Of a DNA stretch of 64,000 nucleotides, positions 60,735-64,000 are shown piece by piece. The notes beneath the pieces were generated by a model. It was not told the DNA's origin and made no database searches. It saw only the letters and a list, made by a program, of their open reading frames with translations. Within the stretch, counting starts at the first letter, position 1; every line of letters begins with the position of its first letter. Both the position numbers and the translations under genes were made by a program. Origin of the DNA: Hyaloperonospora brassicae (Eukaryota > Oomycota > Peronosporomycetes > Peronosporales > Peronosporaceae); contig CANTFL010000332.1 in assembly GCA_947650285.1 (NCBI GenBank), positions 62,001 through 126,000 of the forward strand, read 5' to 3'.

Positions 60735-62690
60735 TCCGATCATAACAATCTACTTTTGCACATCATGTTTGAGTGTCACAAACCCGAACTGGTGGACATC
60801 GCGGACGAGAAAAGACTTACCTGGCGGTAAATTGTGACTTTTCAGACCCCGTCAGTTTCCGTTTGGGCTCAAATAAATTCGTTCTTGCGAGGTTTGCCGG
60901 CGGGTGAAGCCTAGGATTTCATCCCTTGCACTTTTAAGCCTCTACCTATGACCGCAGGTGCTGGCAGTCCGTATTCATGGACTTCGTCTTTGGGGCACCG
61001 CAGACAAACACAAAAATAAAATTCTTGGGTTCGCTGACCGGTTCATTAAGATGTTGCATCTTGTTGCAGTACCCGAATCGATAACGGCATGGGGATCCGC
61101 TCGTGCCTTTATCGAGAAAAGATTTAGATTCCATGAATTACATCGTGAACTCGTGTCCGACCGTGACCCTCGGTTCACGGCGGAGTTTGAGCAATACATG
61201 TTCGGATCGCTGGGGACGCGTTTGAAGATATTAACATCTGATCATTCCGACACTGATAGTCAGACGGAACGTGCAAACCGTGAGCCTCGAAATAAATTCG
61301 AGGATACGTTCACTCGTTCTCGAGTTGGAGCTAATTACTACCGATGGTGGAATTTGCCGTCAATAAGTCGGTGCATGCTTCAACTTACCACACATCATTT
61401 TTCGTGAATGGATCACGCCATTCGCGTATTCCTGTACTTTAAGATTGTGACTAATGAATAGGGGGAGGGGCTAGCTCGAGCAAAAACCTGTTATGGCTCT
61501 TGCTCATCACGTGTCAACGCCTACGTCGTCATGCATGATACCGATCTCCATCAGGTCGACATCGAAGAAGAAGATCATCCAAATAATAGTAATGCCGCTG
61601 TTGGTGATACAGAAAATGATGACGTGGTAATAATTTTAGCATCGCTAACGACTTTTCTTGACAGGATAATGCCACCCTCGCTGATGAAGAGAAGAGGAGA
61701 AGATCCTTTCTGCAGTTTGCACAAGGTGAACTGAACAAAACATTGACTCTTCAGTAGAAGGATTTCTGCTGGCTCGCTAGTCAGTGGTCCGTTTCTTGCA
61801 GGACTCCATCGCTCATGCGGCGGACCGGCAGAAACGGAACACTAACAAGGATAGAAGTGCATATGTTCTTACATTTGTTATAGGCGATATAGTCTTAATA
61901 TCTACGGTAAACCTACCTAGACATGCAGGAACTAACGTGTGCAGCAGTAAACTACTGCCCAAGTACATTGGCCTCTTTCGCGTGCTGCGCCGAAAAGGTG
62001 AGGCATAAATGATTGAGCTGCCGCGTAGCATTCGCACGCATCGCACGTTTAGAGGGGCGTCTCCACCCAATCTGTCATTACGAGCCCTCATCCGACGACG
62101 AAGATATCCACCACATTAAAGAATATCCACCAGATTCTTGCGCTGGCGCCTCAAGCGTTAAGTCTGGATGAATAGTTACGAGACTTCTCCACTTAATTGA
62201 GAGATCTTACTGTGATCTGTCGCTAGCTATTAAATGAGGGAATAGATATCTCTCTAGACCTGAAGCTATGCGAGGGCGTAATCAGCACGATTATTTGCAC
62301 GATCAACCTTACGATCTTTGCGGTGCTTCCGCATAGAATCGGTCAGAAAGTACCGTCTGTCCTTCTCGTAATATTAAATTTTGCGCAATATTACGATTGA
62401 GAATACATCTCGTGTGGGTCAAGGTAGTAAGTTGAACGACTTTGAGGATGTTTTTCCTCCTCCTTTGTATTCTTATCAAATTCACACGGTGCTTAAAGCT
62501 TTCCTATGGGTGTATCTTATACCACCGTGACGACTCAGGATCCAGGGGGAGTTACCTTGTTCAGTGGCGGGGATGTCCACCCTCGTCCAACATCTAAGAG
62601 CCTCTTTTTTAGCTGATGATGGATATTCCCGGTCTCGTTGTGCAATACGACAAGACGTACCTTTAGACGATGAAGTGCAATTGTCGAACG
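60735..62690 (+). pseudogene. Copy B pol: integrase and chromodomain
   Basis: Zinc region DHNNLLLHIMFECHKPE (60738). CWQSVFMDFVFGAPQTN with the first catalytic Asp (60980). 60958-61407 is open and reads ADRFIKMLHLVAVPESITAW, ELVSDRDPRFTAEF (second Asp 61159) and SDTDSQTERANR (catalytic Glu 61267), then FAVNKSVHASTYHTSFFVNG in another frame. 61784-62008 gives FLQDSIAHAADRQKRNTN and SSKLLPKYIGLFRVLRR. HYEPSSDDEDIHHIKEYPP starts the linker (62075). The chromodomain core is SYLVQWRGCPPSSNI (62550) and MDIPGLVVQYDKTY (62620). All three catalytic residues survive, but at least four frameshifts or stops break the protein. Confidence 0.85.
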
Positions 62691-62949
62691 AACATCCGGT
62701 GCAATCATCAAGAGATTTTAGAGCATCTGTCCCTTTGTACATCTCAGACAAGATGCGCGACCTCCGATAGGGCTAATTAGGGAAGAAGGCCGCCCTAGGG
62801 GCGCGAACAGAGTTGCCAACACAACTCTAACAGTTCCATCCCGACGAGAGGCAAAGTAAACCTGCCTATCTAGATAATCGGTGCACCTAAAACCGAGCAC
62901 CGGTCGGCGACATCTTTTTCAAACCTACTGCGAGCTGTAATAAGTTTGT

Positions 62950-63830
62950 TCATACAATCCTCACGGTAGACAGTTATCAATTTTGCCGATTACAGAGTCC
63001 CACGTCTACACTAACGAAATTTCGTCTCGGTTTCGGTTGCCGTGGCACCAGCGATGTCTGAAAAAGACATCGATGTAATCGTCATTCTCAGAGCGATAGT
63101 TTTCCGCAGTGACATCAAGCCCATGAAGTCTTGATGAAATCGAGGAGTGGAATTCGATTACTATCAGTATAACAAATGACTTCTTATTAGGAGCAGATCG
63201 AAACGCGTTACTATTTTGCTCCTCTTGCGTAGTGCCGGCACAAGTTCTGGCTTTACAATCGCCAAAACCGCTAGGATTACTAAGACTACGATGACTCCGT
63301 GAAGGGTCATCGATTTCGTCACGACGACTAATGTCCTCATGTTTCTGACCAGTATCATACGAATACGAGCGAGAACGGTCCGATCCCCGCGACGAGTACT
63401 CAGACTCGTCGGATGAAATAAACATTTCATGACGCAGAGTCATGTATAGACTGCCACGCGACACAGCAGTCATTGTCCGACACCTACAGCTTTACAATGA
63501 GGCTTTGCGGACGGCTTCGAGTTGGACGAGGGGGGGGGTCCGAATAGCCCGTATCGACAACCTTATATTTTGAAGTCGAAATCATGAGACAACAATCCGC
63601 AGCAGAAGCTGCAGATGAAGAAGCTGCACGTGGATGGACACGTGCACCTGCAACATTGGAAGTCAACGCCTGCTTATCAGCATCAGCAGACAAGAAACGC
63701 CTGCTGACGAGTCTTCCATAATTGTTAGACGGCTGGACACATCCGTGCAATTGCTTGAGTGGCGGCAATGCTCGCGCAACGCATTGATGAACTTGTCATA
63801 CGCTGAAAAGCTGAAAATAAATGTTTAGAA
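62950..63830 (-). other. Antisense ORF of the gypsy family, copy B
   Basis: Minus-strand frames 63768-63484 (94 aa) and 63473-63006 (155 aa) between chromodomain and 3' LTR. They read ADADKQALTSN, RAASSSAASAAD, then RHEMFISSDESEYSSRGSD, RSRSYSYD, RSHRSLSNPSGFGD and a less simple part ending HRWCHGNRNRDEISLV. Position, orientation and motif order agree with copy A. A G-run at 63531 marks the frame change between the two pieces. The protein would be Ser/Arg/Asp-rich in its first half. Function unknown. Confidence 0.5.
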
Positions 63831-63944
63831 CCATCAATTAGTCCCATTCCCACAGAGCGAACAAACGGTGGTCACTCTCTCACCACTATTAAATCAAGCA
63901 CTATAGTGACTGATGATTTAAGTAGTGATGTCACGGGGTGAGCC

Positions 63945-64000
63945 CATTACGTAAAAATTGATACGAATGTATCAATTCTTGATCATTATCCACTAAGATT
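63945..64000 (+). repeat. Start of copy B 3' LTR (truncated by window end)
   Basis: The sequence TTACGTAAAAATTGATACGA and following bases align loosely with the left edge of the LTR at 59608 (TGTTACATGAAGTTATCATT). Its distance past the antisense ORF equals that in copy A. TGTCACGGGGTG at 63934 is an alternative LTR start. Confidence 0.35.

Larger units (their letters stand above)
59608..64000 (+). mobile_element. Ty3/gypsy chromodomain retrotransposon, copy B (internally deleted)
   Basis: Plus-strand member of the same family as copy A. The 5' LTR (59608-60032) is followed after only about 700 bases by the integrase zinc region, so gag, protease, RT and most of RNase H are missing. Integrase, linker and chromodomain run to about 62690, then comes the family-specific antisense open sequence, then the apparent start of the 3' LTR near 63945, which leaves the window. 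Confidence 0.75.

Noticed and set aside
1..64000. CRISPR arrays, bacterial operons, phage or toxin modules
   Set aside because: No regularly spaced repeats, no Shine-Dalgarno-led gene strings; all recognisable genes are eukaryotic.

Overview
The window reads as nuclear DNA of an oomycete, most likely of the Phytophthora/downy-mildew group (inference). The reasons are short GT-AG introns of about 80 to 260 nt, a receptor-like TKL-type kinase, two members of the folate-biopterin (BT1) transporter family, a choline-transporter-like protein, microsatellite-rich spacers, and decayed Ty3/gypsy chromodomain retrotransposons and a Mutator-like element. No bacterial operon, CRISPR array, rRNA or convincing functional tRNA was seen.

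Layout. From 1 to about 23.2 kb the DNA is comparatively GC-rich and carries the host genes: a hydrophilic protein of unknown function (215-1111, minus), an SLC44/CTL-type transporter with one intron (3427-5044), a Cys-rich single-pass membrane protein with one intron (7674-8829), a transmembrane TKL-like kinase (13835-15688) and a BT1-family transporter (17510-19795, minus). The spacers between them are rich in simple repeats. Protein-like fragments at 20.4-22.85 kb on the minus strand may be a broken or many-exon gene.

From about 23.2 to 55 kb the sequence turns visibly AT-rich, ORFs collapse and only mobile-element relics can be recognised. A Mutator-like element with long terminal inverted repeats and a broken transposase (about 23.3-26.7 kb) appears to sit inside an LTR of a Ty3/gypsy element. 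That gypsy element (copy A, minus strand, about 26.8-34.7 kb) can be followed domain by domain from gag to chromodomain. From 34.7 to 54.4 kb I recognise no gene. A tRNA-derived SINE candidate and another LTR fragment lie at 54.5-55.0 kb.

From 55 kb on, a second BT1-family transporter gene (56248-57894) stands alone. It is followed by a second gypsy element of the same family (copy B, plus strand, 59.6 kb to beyond the window end) that kept its integrase and chromodomain but lost gag, protease and RT.

The most interesting observation is that both gypsy copies carry related open sequence in antisense to pol, between the chromodomain and the 3' LTR (27183-27772 plus; about 62950-63830 minus). 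This suggests the family carries an extra antisense gene. Other points of interest are the nested MULE-in-LTR structure, the two BT1 paralogues on either side of the repeat block with the same C-terminal Cys/Gly motif, unusual insert loops in the kinase, and a degenerate repeat array in the N-terminal tail of the first BT1 transporter.
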